From: Variovorax sp. EL159 | GTDB taxonomy: Bacteria > Pseudomonadota > Gammaproteobacteria > Burkholderiales > Burkholderiaceae_C | Reading direction: 5' to 3' | NCBI RefSeq assembly: GCF_900100965.1 | Contig: NZ_FMUJ01000001.1 | Span: 234,272 to 298,271, forward strand | DNA length: 64,000 bases | In this document: in pieces, positions 29,197 through 38,529 of the stretch | Numbering within the stretch: position 1 is the stretch's first letter | Layout: each line of letters opens with the position of its first letter | Position numbers and translations under genes: made by a program | Notes under the pieces: model-generated | Databases searched by the model: none | What the model was told of the DNA's origin: nothing | The model's input: the letters and a program-made list of their open reading frames with translations, nothing else

Positions 29197-29307
29197 CTCC
29201 TTCCCCCGCTGGGGGAAGGCTGGGATGGGGGCAAGCGGCGCTTGTGACGCTGCCGCGGTTCAAAGGCCGCAGTGCCCCCACCCCGACCCTCCCCCAGCGG
29301 GGGAGGG
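29197..29307. repeat. Inverted pair of palindromic units between convergent genes
   Basis: CTCCTTCCCCCGCTGGGGGAAGG followed by TGGGATGGGGGC (29197-29232) is mirrored by GCCCCCACCCCGACC then CTCCCCCAGCGGGGGAGGG (about 29274-29307). Each unit is itself a hairpin (CCCCC-GCT-GGGGG and CCCCC-AGC-GGGGG). It sits between dxs and livF, which end toward each other, and can serve both as a transcription barrier. Confidence 0.7.
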
Positions 29308-29320
29308 AGGGAAGCCAGGA

Positions 29321-30048
<728 letters not shown>

Positions 30049-30052
<4 letters not shown>

Positions 30053-30852
30053 GCAGCGGCCTCCTGGTCGTTCGTGGCTTCGTCGTCTTCGCGGCCGAGG
30101 TAGGCCTCGATCACCTGCGGGTCGTTGCGGATCTGCTCGGGTCCGCCGCGCGCGATGATGCGGCCGAAGTTGAGCACCGCGATCTGCTGGCACAGGCCCA
30201 TCACGAAGCGCATGTCGTGCTCGATCATGAACACGGTGTAGCCGCGCGCCGCGATGTTCTCGATCTCGACCATCAGCTCGCTTTTCTCGGTGCTGTTCAT
30301 GCCGGCGACCGGCTCGTCGAGCAGCAGCAGCGTGGGCTCGGTGGCCAGCGCGCGCGCCAGCTCCAGCTTGCGCTGGTCGCCGTACGAGAGGTTGTCGGCC
30401 ACGTCGTTCGCCTTGTGGTCGAGCTTGACCCAGCTGAGCAGTTCGCGCGCACGGTCGCGCGCGCGCTTTTCCTCGCTGCGGAACAGGCCCGAGCCGGCCA
30501 GCAGGCCGAGGGGGCCGTAGCGCAGCTTGGCGTCCATGCCGACAGTGACGTTCTCCAGCAGCGACATCTCCTTGAAGATGCGGATGTTCTGGAAGGTGCG
30601 CGCAATGCCGCCACGGGTGATCTGGAAGGGCTTGCGGCCCGCCAGGTCCTGGCCTTCGAAATGGATGGTGCCGCTGGTGGTCGGCAACAGGCCGGTGATC
30701 AGGTTGAACACCGTCGTCTTGCCGGCGCCGTTGGGGCCGATGAGCCCGAACACGCCGCCCTTGGGAATGTCGAGGTTGACGTCCTGCAGGACCTTGAGAC
30801 CACCGAAGTGGCGCGACACGTTCTTGAGTGTGAGAAGCGTGTTTTCGCTCAT
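30049..30852 (-). CDS. livG: Branched-chain amino-acid ABC transporter ATPase (LivG)
   Basis: A 267-residue ATPase with Walker A GPNGAGKTT, signature LSYGDQRKLELARAL, Walker B LLLLDEPVAGMN and the LivG tail EVIEAYLG-type (here VIEAYLGREDDEATN). The start at 30852 overlaps the livM stop. An acidic 10-residue tail follows the conserved end. Confidence 0.94.
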
Positions 30853-31712
30853 GCCGCGCTCCCCTTGCGTGCGAACCACTGGCGGATGCGCGCCGGGTCC
30901 CAGATGCCCTTGGGCAGGAACAGCACGATCAGCACGAGGATGAAGCCATTGACCACGAGGCGGAAGGCACCCAGGCCACGCAGCATCTCGGGCAGCAGCG
31001 TGAGGATGGTGCCGCCCAGCACCGGGCCGGTGAGGCTGCCGATACCGCCAAGAATGGCCATCGTCAGGATGTCGACCGCGCGGTTGAAGCCGTACTCGGC
31101 CGGGCCGATGAAGAAGGTCAGGTGCGCATTGAGCGTGCCCGCCAGGCCGGCGATGGCGCCTCCCAGCACGAAGGCCAGCATCTTGTGGCCCGCCACGTCG
31201 ATGCCCATCAGGCCAGCGGCGGTTTCGTCTTCCTTGATGGCCTCGAAGGCGCGGCCCACCTTGGAGCGGCGGATGCGCCACAGCACCAGCAGCACGAGCA
31301 CCAGCGCCAGCGCCACATGCCACCACTCGGTCGATTGCGGAATGCCGTTCAGGCCCAGCGCGCCGCCCGTGAGCGACTCGGCGTTGAGGATGGCGATGCG
31401 CACCACCTCGCCGAAGGCCAGCGTGGCCATCGCCAGGTACACGCCCGACAGCCGCAGCGTCGGCTTCCCGATGATGAAGGCGACCAGCGCCGGCGCGGCC
31501 ATGCCGGCGGCAATGGCGACCGGGAACGGCGCGCCGTAGTTCAGCGTGAGGATCGACGCGGTGTACGCGCCGATGCCCATGAAGGCGGCATTGGCCAGCG
31601 CCAGCATGCCGCAAGCGAGGGTGAGCCAGATCGAGAGTGCCAGCAGGCCATTGATGCCCAGCGAGAGCACCAGGTTGCTGTAGACCGACCAGAAATTGTC
31701 GAGGGCTTCCAT
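30849..31712 (-). CDS. livM: Branched-chain amino-acid ABC transporter permease (LivM)
   Basis: A 287-residue permease with about eight to nine membrane segments. It has the LALANAAFMGIGAYTASILT and RLSGVYLAMATLAFGEVVR segments and the EAA-type loop (RAFEAIKEDETAAGLMGID) that contacts LivF/G. It begins right after the livH stop with no spacer. Confidence 0.93.
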   Translation of the reverse strand: MEALDNFWSVYSNLVLSLGINGLLALSIWLTLACGMLALANAAFMGIGAYTASILTLNYGAPFPVAIAAGMAAPALVAFIIGKPTLRLSGVYLAMATLAFGEVVRIAILNAESLTGGALGLNGIPQSTEWWHVALALVLVLLVLWRIRRSKVGRAFEAIKEDETAAGLMGIDVAGHKMLAFVLGGAIAGLAGTLNAHLTFFIGPAEYGFNRAVDILTMAILGGIGSLTGPVLGGTILTLLPEMLRGLGAFRLVVNGFILVLIVLFLPKGIWDPARIRQWFARKGSAA

Positions 31713-32594
31713 TTAGACCTTGCGCTCCTTCAGCGAGCCGAACAGGCCCTTCGGGCGCACCAGCAGCACGAGGAACAGCAGGCCAAAGGCCACCGCGTCG
31801 CGCATGTTGGAGCCCACGTACGCCACCGACAGCACCTCGGCAAAGCCGAGGAACAGGCCGCCGAGCAGCGCGCCGCGGATGTCGCCCATGCCGCCCAGGA
31901 TGATCACCGCGATGCCCTTCTCGAGCATCGGCTGGCCCATCAGCGGGAAGAGGGCGTTCGAATACAGGCCGATCAGCACGCCCGCCACGCCGCCCAGGCC
32001 GGCGGCCACGAACGAGGTCAGGTAGAACAGGCCCTCGACGTTCACGCCGACGAGGTACGCCGCCTTGGGCGACTCGGCAATGGCGCGCAGCGCGCGGCCC
32101 AGTTGCGTGCGCTGCAGCGACAGCATCAGCAGGCCCATGAGCAGGAACGACGCCAGCACGATGCCCAGTTCGAGCACGGTGACGTGGATGCCCGCGATCA
32201 CCAGTGCGTCGTCGGGAATGGTGCCGGCCGGAAAGCGCAGGTTCTCCGCGCCGAAGATGCCCTGGATGCCGTTGTTCAGGATGATGGCCACGCCGATGGT
32301 GGCGATCATCGGAATCAGGTGGGGCGCGTTGCGTTTGCGCAGCGGCTTGAGCACCAGCACGTCGATCAGCAGGCCGAGCACGCCGCAGAAGGCGAACGCG
32401 AAGGGCAGGCCGACCCACAGGGGCAGGTGCAGCACGCGCATGAACTCGGCCGCCGAATAGGCGCCGACCATGAAGACCGCGCCATGCGACAGGTTGATGA
32501 CGCCGAGCACGCCGAAGATGAGTGTGAAGCCGAGCGCGAAGAGTGCGTAGACGCACCCCAGCGACAAGGCGTTGACAAGCTGCTGATCGAGCAC
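31713..32594 (-). CDS. livH: Branched-chain amino-acid ABC transporter permease (LivH)
   Basis: A 293-residue permease, with LSLGCVYALFALGFTLIFGVLGVINLSHGAVFM as the family N-terminus and the coupling loop LGRALRAIAESPKAAYLVGVN. It directly precedes livM. The upstream spacer to livK (128 nt) contains a rho-independent terminator, so its mRNA level is probably lower than that of livK. Confidence 0.93.
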   Translation of the reverse strand: MLDQQLVNALSLGCVYALFALGFTLIFGVLGVINLSHGAVFMVGAYSAAEFMRVLHLPLWVGLPFAFAFCGVLGLLIDVLVLKPLRKRNAPHLIPMIATIGVAIILNNGIQGIFGAENLRFPAGTIPDDALVIAGIHVTVLELGIVLASFLLMGLLMLSLQRTQLGRALRAIAESPKAAYLVGVNVEGLFYLTSFVAAGLGGVAGVLIGLYSNALFPLMGQPMLEKGIAVIILGGMGDIRGALLGGLFLGFAEVLSVAYVGSNMRDAVAFGLLFLVLLVRPKGLFGSLKERKV

Positions 32595-32640
32595 GATGGG
32601 CTTCCGTCAGGCCGCAACCGTAGAGGGCGTTGCGGCAAAT

Positions 32641-32672
32641 CAAAAAAGAAAACGGCGCAGGAGGCCTGCGCC
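32641..32672 (-). terminator. Intra-operon terminator between livK and livH
   Basis: On the minus strand GGCGCAGG/CCTGCGCC (32672-32654) with a 3-nt loop is followed by GTTTTCTTTTTTG. It lies 51 nt downstream of the livK stop and before livH, so partial readthrough would give more binding protein than membrane components. Confidence 0.8.
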
Positions 32673-32722
32673 ATGCGAAGGGCACCGGCGGGCCGCGCGA
32701 CGCGGTCCCGCCACGGCGGTGC

Positions 32723-33880
32723 TTACTTCTCGATCACGAACGCAGTGCCCTTCGTGACGCTCACGATGGCCTGCTGCTGGGCGTCGTAGCCGGCGGGCTT
32801 GCCGGCCTTGTCCTTGGCGCGCGCGAAGGTGAAGGCGCCGGTGGCACCGGTCCACTTCACGTTGGGCAGGGCATCGCGCAGCGCGCTGCGGTCCGATGCC
32901 AGGTTGCCCGTCAGCTTCACGCCCTTGAGCGCCTGCGCGACCACGTACAGGCCGTCGTAGGCCTGTGCCGCGAACTGGTCGGGCGCGATCTTGAACTTGT
33001 CGTTGTAGGCCTTCTGGAACTTGGTGTTCTCGGGCGTGGCGTTGCTGGCCGACCAGGGGCTGCCGACGTAGAGGTTGTCCGAGCTGCCCTTGGCCAACTC
33101 GAAGATCTTCGTGGAGTTCATGCCGTTGCCGCCGATGATCGGCACGTTCAGGCCGAGCTGGCGGGCCTGCACCATCACCGGTGCGCCTTCGGCCAGCAGT
33201 GCGGACAGCACGATGGCGTCGGGGTTGGTGGCCTTGATCTTGGTCAGCTGGGCCTTGAAGTCCACGTCGCCCTTGGCGAAGGTCTCGGTGGTGGTCACGG
33301 GCAGCTTCAGGTCTTCGAGGGCCTTCTTGAAGTTGTCGTAGCCGCTCTTGGTGAACACGTCGTCGTTGCCGTACAGCACGGCGACCTTCTTCACGTTGGC
33401 GTGCTTGATGGCCACGCGCAGCGTTTCGGGCAGCACGTCGGCTTCGGTCACCGAGTTGCGGAAGATGTAGTCGCCGATCGAGGTGATGCCGTCGGCCGTG
33501 TTCGAGGTGCCGAAGGCCACGGTCTTGGCGGCCTGGGCGATCGGGTCTGCAGCCTGTGCCGAGTTCGACAGCGTGGGGCCGAAGGTCATCAGGACCTTGT
33601 CCTGGAAGATCAGTTTCTTGAAGACGTTGATGGCGTCTTCCTTCTTGCCCTGCTCGTCCTCGATGGCCAGCACGATCTTGTCGCCGTTGATGCCGCCGGC
33701 GGCGTTGATCTCGTCGGCTGCCAGTTGGAAGCCGTTGCGGATGGCGGAGCCATATTGGGCAGCGCCGCCCGACAGGGCAGCGGCCACGCCGATCTTGATG
33801 TCGGCGGCCTGCGCGCTACCGAATGCGGTGGCGGCAACGAGTGCGAAGAGAGCGGGTTTGAAGGGAATGGAGCGGATCAT
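32723..33880 (-). CDS. livK: Branched-chain amino-acid ABC transporter binding protein (LivK-like)
   Basis: A 385-residue periplasmic protein with a signal peptide (cleavage near AQA-AD) and the Leu/Ile/Val-binding fold: DIKIGVAAALSGGAAQYG, GGINGDKIVLAIEDEQGKKEDA and the GNDDVFTKSGYDNFKKALE region. The start at 33880 (MIRSIPFKPALF) is set by the signal peptide. It heads the livKHMGF transcript and is divergent from the TRAP binding protein at 34103. The ligand may be any hydrophobic amino acid or a related amide. Confidence 0.9.
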   Translation of the reverse strand: MIRSIPFKPALFALVAATAFGSAQAADIKIGVAAALSGGAAQYGSAIRNGFQLAADEINAAGGINGDKIVLAIEDEQGKKEDAINVFKKLIFQDKVLMTFGPTLSNSAQAADPIAQAAKTVAFGTSNTADGITSIGDYIFRNSVTEADVLPETLRVAIKHANVKKVAVLYGNDDVFTKSGYDNFKKALEDLKLPVTTTETFAKGDVDFKAQLTKIKATNPDAIVLSALLAEGAPVMVQARQLGLNVPIIGGNGMNSTKIFELAKGSSDNLYVGSPWSASNATPENTKFQKAYNDKFKIAPDQFAAQAYDGLYVVAQALKGVKLTGNLASDRSALRDALPNVKWTGATGAFTFARAKDKAGKPAGYDAQQQAIVSVTKGTAFVIEK

Positions 33881-34049
33881 CTGTTGGATGCCTCGGTGGT
33901 TTTGAGTGATGAAGGCGAAGTAACATTTTATGCCTCGCCTGCAACACCTTCCGCATCGCATGCGTCCCGCCCGAATGCCGCAGGGTAAACCCCCGCCGGG
34001 CACCTGTAAGCGCGTTTTTACAATCGCCCCGGCTTACACCAAAGTCCCC

Positions 34050-34077
34050 AACGCGGCCACAAGCCGCGTTTTGTTTT
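34050..34077 (+). terminator. Terminator-like hairpin in the leader of the TRAP binding-protein gene
   Basis: AACGCGGC (34050-34057) pairs with GCCGCGTT (34063-34070) and is followed by TTGTTTTATT. It lies 26 nt upstream of the dctP-like start on the same strand, so it may act as an attenuator or end a short leader RNA. Confidence 0.6.
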
Positions 34078-34102
34078 ATTCAAAGAACTCGGAGAGCTAT
34101 CA

Positions 34103-35182
34103 ATGGATCGTCGTTCCCTCATCAAAAACGCCGGCATCGCCGGCGTTCTGGCTGCCGGCATCGCACCCGCGGTTCATGCGCAGGCAACCGTTCGCTGGCG
34201 CCTGGCGTCGAGTTTTCCCAAGTCGCTGGACACCATCTTCGGCACCGCCGAGGTGTTCGCCAAGAGCGTCAGCGACATGACGGGCGGCAAGTTCCAGATC
34301 TCCGTGCATGCCGGTGGCGAGCTGATGCCCGCGTTCGGCGTGGTGGACGGCGTGCAGAACGCATCGGTCGAGATGGCCCACACGGCGCCGTACTACTTCT
34401 ACGGCAAGGACCCGACCTTCTGCCTGGGCTGCGCGGTGCCCTTCGGCATGAACACCCGCCAGCAGAACGCATGGATGTACGAAGGCAACGGCCTGAAGCT
34501 GATGCGCGCGTTCTATGCCAAGTACAACATCATCAATCTGCCGGGCGGCAACACGGGCGCGCAGATGGGCGGCTGGTTCCGCAAGGAAATCAAGTCGGTC
34601 GCCGACCTGAAGGGCCTGAAGTTCCGCACCAACCCGTTCGCCGGCAAGGTGCTCGAACCCTTCGGCGTGATCCCGCAATCGATCCCTGGTGCCGACCTGT
34701 ACCCGGCGCTCGAAAAGGGCACGCTCGACGGCCTGGAATGGGTCGGCCCGTACGACGACCAGAAGCTGGGCTTCAACAAGATCGCCCCGTTCTACTACTA
34801 CCCCGGCTGGTGGGAAGGCGGCCCCGAGCTCGACTTCTACATCAACACCAAGGCCTGGGAAGGCCTGTCGGGCGAGTACAAGGCCATCGTCGAGGCGGCC
34901 GCCGCGCACGCCAACATCACCATGACCGCCAAGTACGACGCCAAGAACCCGGTCGCGCTCAAGCAGCTCGTGGGCTCGGGCACCAAGCTGCGCCCGTTCT
35001 CGCAGGACGTGATGAACGCCGCCTTCAAGTCGGCCCAGCAGATCTACTCGGACCTGAACAACAGCAACCCCGAGTGGAAGAAGATCTACGGCGACTGGTC
35101 GAAATTCCTGGCCGACCAGAACGCCTGGTTCCGCTACACCGAAGGCACGTTCGACCGCTTCATGCAGCAGCAGAAGCTGTAA
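34103..35182 (+). CDS. dctP: TRAP transporter substrate-binding protein (DctP family, FcbT1/TakP-like)
   Basis: A 359-residue periplasmic protein with a twin-arginine-like export signal (MDRRSLIKNAG, cleavage near VHA-QA). It has the TakP/FcbT1 features RLASSFPKSLDTIFGTAEVF, KDLKGLKFRTN-type block (here VADLKGLKFRTNPFAG) and LEWVGPYDDQKLGF. Such proteins bind 2-keto acids, mannitol-like or aromatic carboxylates and hand them to DctQM. The matching membrane genes are at 36205-38362 on the opposite strand, convergent with this gene and separated by two unrelated genes. A ribosome site (GGAGAG) supports the start. Confidence 0.9.
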   Translation: MDRRSLIKNAGIAGVLAAGIAPAVHAQATVRWRLASSFPKSLDTIFGTAEVFAKSVSDMTGGKFQISVHAGGELMPAFGVVDGVQNASVEMAHTAPYYFYGKDPTFCLGCAVPFGMNTRQQNAWMYEGNGLKLMRAFYAKYNIINLPGGNTGAQMGGWFRKEIKSVADLKGLKFRTNPFAGKVLEPFGVIPQSIPGADLYPALEKGTLDGLEWVGPYDDQKLGFNKIAPFYYYPGWWEGGPELDFYINTKAWEGLSGEYKAIVEAAAAHANITMTAKYDAKNPVALKQLVGSGTKLRPFSQDVMNAAFKSAQQIYSDLNNSNPEWKKIYGDWSKFLADQNAWFRYTEGTFDRFMQQQKL

Positions 35183-35193
35183 GAAGAAAAGGC

Positions 35194-35256
35194 AGGCGCC
35201 ATCGTGGCGCCTTGTCTCGAGCAAGAAGCCCTGCCGATCCAGGCGGGGCTTTTTTT
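35194..35256 (+). terminator. Tandem hairpins ending the dctP transcript
   Basis: A first hairpin, AGGCGCC/GGCGCCT (35194-35212), is followed by AGCCCTGCC/GGCGGGGCT (35227-35250, one G-U pair) and a run of seven T. The second is a typical rho-independent terminator. Confidence 0.82.
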
Positions 35257-35313
35257 CGCCCGTTCGCTGCGGTTATCGTGCGTCTCTTTCTCCATCTTCC
35301 AGGTCTTCTTCGC

Positions 35314-35661
35314 ATGCTTCGAATGTCGTCCCTTGCGATGGCGCTTCTCGCGATGGCGTTCACCTCGGGCGCGCAGGCCGCGGCCGGCATGGGCAGCTAC
35401 ACGCTGCCATGGAACACGCGCGGCGAGGTGCTCGAATACCGTTCGTGCGGCTGCGGCGATTCGTGCTGGGTGGCCGAGGTGCGCAATGCACACACCCGAG
35501 CGTTGAAAGGCCGGCTGCGCTGCGATTGCGAACGGCTTCATGCCCAGGTCGGGCCGAAGGGCGTGGAGCGGGTGCAGGCGGCAAGTTGTCCGGCCGATGG
35601 CGATGGCATCGACAAGCCGCGCGCCATCCGCGAATCGCTCGAGCACCTGCTCCAGCGATAG
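35314..35661 (+). CDS. Small secreted Cys-rich hypothetical protein
   Basis: A 115-residue protein with a signal peptide (cleavage near AQA-AA). The mature part of about 90 residues has six Cys, in RSCGCGDSCW, LRCDCERL and ASCPADG, so it is probably disulfide-bonded in the periplasm or binds a metal. ATG at 35314 or 35323 are both possible. I do not recognise a family. It lies after the dctP terminator and is followed by a convergent gene. Confidence 0.6.
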   Translation: MLRMSSLAMALLAMAFTSGAQAAAGMGSYTLPWNTRGEVLEYRSCGCGDSCWVAEVRNAHTRALKGRLRCDCERLHAQVGPKGVERVQAASCPADGDGIDKPRAIRESLEHLLQR

Positions 35662-35689
35662 AAGATGAAAGCGCCCCGAGGCGCCTCGC

Positions 35690-36208
35690 TCAGGGCTCGC
35701 CGTTGTCCGGCTTCTGCGGAATCGAGCGCTTCGCCACCTGCTCGCCGAAGGCCACGAGCACGCTAGCGTCGGCCGCGTGGAACCACGTCATGCCGCCGTA
35801 GCGCCGCCGCACCAGCAGCCGCGGTGCGATCAGGCGTTCGAGCATGCGGATGTGCACCAGCTTGAGCTGCGCCACGTCCTGCGCGCTCACACGCTTGTCC
35901 CAGAGCCAGGTCTGCGTCAGCACGTCGCCTTCGAGGCGGGTGCGGCTGTACACGATCCAGTAGCCCACCCACACCACGCACAGGGCCGCGATGCCGAACA
36001 CCACCAGGGCGCTGGTCGACCAGGTGGTGGTGCGCAGCGAAGGCAGGCTCCAGAGCGCGAAGGCGAAGATGTCCACCACGAGCACCACCGCCAGGGTGCG
36101 CAAGAGCGGCGGGAAGGCCGCGCTTTCGAGGGGCGGGGTGCGAGGGCCGTCGATGTTGTTGTCGTTGTCTTGTTGTTCTTGCGCAGTGCCTGGGCCGTGG
36201 TCGCTCAC
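35690..36208 (-). CDS. Hypothetical membrane protein with two helices and a C-terminal domain
   Basis: A 172-residue protein with a disordered Asn/Asp/Gln-rich N-terminus (about 30 residues), two hydrophobic segments (about 38-55 and 66-86) and a basic C-terminal domain (RTRLEGDVLTQTWLWDKRVSAQDVAQLKLVH). The last part resembles bacterial PH-type domains, but this is only a guess from pattern. The start overlaps the dctM stop as ATGA, so it is translationally coupled to the TRAP permease genes and may be an accessory of that transporter. Confidence 0.6.
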   Translation of the reverse strand: MSDHGPGTAQEQQDNDNNIDGPRTPPLESAAFPPLLRTLAVVLVVDIFAFALWSLPSLRTTTWSTSALVVFGIAALCVVWVGYWIVYSRTRLEGDVLTQTWLWDKRVSAQDVAQLKLVHIRMLERLIAPRLLVRRRYGGMTWFHAADASVLVAFGEQVAKRSIPQKPDNGEP

Positions 36209-37749
36209 GGCTTGGCGGCCTCGCTGGACGCCGGCGGTGCTTCGGCCGGTGCGGCCGTTTCATCCTTCTTGCCGTTGCCGAACGGGTCTTCCATGTTCAC
36301 GCCGTTGCTGTCGGGCGCGGGTGGCGGCTCGGCGTCGGCCGGCATGTCGAGGTTGACCTTGTCGATGTCGACGACCTTTTCCTTCTCGAGGAACACGGTC
36401 ACCGTCTGCGGGAAGAAGATCACGATGGCCACTAGCAGCAGCTGCATCGCCACCCACGGGATGGCGCCCAGGTAGATGTCGCGCGACTCCACCTTCTTGG
36501 GCAACGCCCCGTTCTTGAAGAGGGTGTCTGCGATGCCCCGCAAATAGAACAGCGCAAAGCCGAAGGGCGGGTGCATGAACGAGGTCTGCATGTTCACGCA
36601 CAGCAGCACGCCGAACCACACCATGTCGATGCCCAGCTTGTGCGCGACGGGCCCCAGCAGCGGCAGGATGATGAACGCGATCTCGAAGAAGTCGAGGAAG
36701 AACGCGAGGAAGAAGACGAAGATGTTGACCGCGATCAGGAAGCCGACCTGCCCGCCCGGCAGGCCCGACAGCATGTGCTCGATCCACTTGGCGCCATCGA
36801 CGCCCTGGAACACCAGCGAGAACACGCGCGAGCCGATCAGGATGAACACCACCATGGCCGTCAGGCGCATCGTGCCTTCCATCGCGCCCTTCAGCAGCGA
36901 CCAGTTCAGGCGGCGATGGATGAGCGCCAGGATCAGCGAGCCCACCGCGCCCATCGCGCCGGCTTCGGTCGGCGTGGCGATGGCGTTGTCCATGAAGGGC
37001 AGGCCGCCCATCGAGCCCAGCACCGCGAAGATCAGGATGGCCGAGGGGATGATGCCGCGCAGGCACTTGCCCCACAGTGCCCAGCCGTTCAGCGTGCGTG
37101 CGGTGACGGGCAGGCCCGGCACGTAGTGCGGGCGCAGCCGGCCCACCAGGAAGGTGTAGATCGCGAAGATGATCACCTGCAGGATCGACGGACCCCAGGC
37201 GCCCTTGTACATCTGGCCGACGTCGGTACCGAGCTGGTCGGCCATGACGATGAGCACCAGCGAGGGCGGCACCAGCTGCGTGATCGTGCCCGAGGCGGCG
37301 AGCACGCCGGTCGAGTAGCGCATGTCGTAGCCGTAGCGCATCATGATCGGCAGCGAGATCATCGCCATCGCGATCACCTGGCCGGCCACCGTGCCGGTGA
37401 TGGCGCCGAGGATGAAGCCCACGATGATCACCGAGTAGCCCAGGCCGCCGCGCACCGGGCCGAAGAGCTGGCCCATGGAGTCGAGCATGTCCTCCGCCAA
37501 GCCGCACTTCTCCAGTACGGCTCCCATCAGGGTGAAGAACGGAATGGCGAGCAGCGTCTCGTTCGACAGAATGCCGAACACGTTGAGCGGCAGGTTGGCC
37601 ATGAAGCCGGCCGGGAACCAGCCCATCTCGATGGCGAAGAAGCCGCAGATCAGGCCCAGGGCCGAAAGCGAAAACGCGACCGGGAACCCGATCAGCATGA
37701 TCACGATGAGCCCCGCGAACATGATCGGGGCAAAGTTTTCCATGTGCAT
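36205..37749 (-). CDS. dctM: TRAP transporter large permease (DctM family)
   Basis: A 514-residue inner-membrane protein of the DctM (FcbT3-like) family with about 12 helices. Family motifs are NVFGILSNETLLAIPFFTLMG, ASGTITQLVPPSLVLIVMAD and TPTEAGAMGAVGSLILALI. A hydrophilic tail of about 65 residues rich in Pro, Ala, Asp and Lys follows the last helix and is unusual for the family. The gene lies 73 nt after dctQ. It should work with the DctP-type protein at 34103. Confidence 0.92.
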   Translation of the reverse strand: MHMENFAPIMFAGLIVIMLIGFPVAFSLSALGLICGFFAIEMGWFPAGFMANLPLNVFGILSNETLLAIPFFTLMGAVLEKCGLAEDMLDSMGQLFGPVRGGLGYSVIIVGFILGAITGTVAGQVIAMAMISLPIMMRYGYDMRYSTGVLAASGTITQLVPPSLVLIVMADQLGTDVGQMYKGAWGPSILQVIIFAIYTFLVGRLRPHYVPGLPVTARTLNGWALWGKCLRGIIPSAILIFAVLGSMGGLPFMDNAIATPTEAGAMGAVGSLILALIHRRLNWSLLKGAMEGTMRLTAMVVFILIGSRVFSLVFQGVDGAKWIEHMLSGLPGGQVGFLIAVNIFVFFLAFFLDFFEIAFIILPLLGPVAHKLGIDMVWFGVLLCVNMQTSFMHPPFGFALFYLRGIADTLFKNGALPKKVESRDIYLGAIPWVAMQLLLVAIVIFFPQTVTVFLEKEKVVDIDKVNLDMPADAEPPPAPDSNGVNMEDPFGNGKKDETAAPAEAPPASSEAAKP

Positions 37750-37822
37750 TGCTACTTACCTGCGGTGCGAGAAAGGGCGGGGCCTGAAAGAGTGCGAAGG
37801 AGGGGCGCGCAAGGGGCGCCCG

Positions 37823-38362
37823 TCACTGCACCGGCTTCTCGTAGTGCGTGTCCATCTGGATCAGGCCGCGCAGGTAGGCAATGCGCTTGATGATTTCCGA
37901 AACGCCCTGCAGGAACATCGCCGCGAAGCCCACGGGCATCAGCAGCGCGGCGGGCCAGCGGATCAGGCCGCCGATGTTGCCCGACATCTCGCCGGTGACC
38001 CACATGTTCCAGAAGAAGGGCCATGTGAGGTACGTGAAGAGAGCCATCACCGGCAGCAGGAAGAAGATGAGCCCGAACAAGTCGACGTACACCGGCCCGT
38101 AGCCCTTGAGCTTGCCGTAGATGATGTCCACGCGCACATGCTCGTTGAAGCGAAGCACCACGGGCGCGCCGAGCATCACGGTGGCGGCGAACAGGTACCA
38201 CTGGATCTCGAGCCACGAGTTCTTGCTGAAGTCGAGGCCATAGCGGATGAGGGCATTGCCGGCGGAGATCAGCGAGGCACCCAGTACGGCGTAGCCGGCG
38301 ATCTTGCCGAGTTTTTCGCTGACCCAGTCCATGCCGGTCGCGAATTTGAGGAATGCAGACAA
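37823..38362 (-). CDS. dctQ: TRAP transporter small permease (DctQ family)
   Basis: A 179-residue protein with four predicted helices: AGYAVLGASLISAGNALIRY, IQWYLFAATVMLGAPVVL, FGLIFFLLPVMALFTYLTW and ALLMPVGFAAMFLQGVSEIIKR. The helix-1 loop and the EIQWYLFA stretch match DctQ. It leads the dctQM-plus-accessory unit on the minus strand and is divergent from the SenA-like gene. Confidence 0.9.
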   Translation of the reverse strand: MSAFLKFATGMDWVSEKLGKIAGYAVLGASLISAGNALIRYGLDFSKNSWLEIQWYLFAATVMLGAPVVLRFNEHVRVDIIYGKLKGYGPVYVDLFGLIFFLLPVMALFTYLTWPFFWNMWVTGEMSGNIGGLIRWPAALLMPVGFAAMFLQGVSEIIKRIAYLRGLIQMDTHYEKPVQ

Positions 38363-38529
38363 GGGGTGTCTCCCACGAAGCCCAGAAAAAACGCGGGCCC
38401 GTTGTGGGGGCTGCGCAAAAGCCCGGAATGTTACCCGCGCATACCTTTGTATTGCGCCGTTTCACTGGGCGGGTTTACCCGGAATCCGGGGCATGTTTCG
38501 AGGCCCTTGGGCGGTCCTCATAATCGGCG

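Noticed and set aside
31122..32789. Open reading frame of 555 codons on the plus strand over livM/livH
   Set aside because: Antisense shadow rich in His, Gln, Glu and Arg; the liv genes on the other strand are unambiguous.
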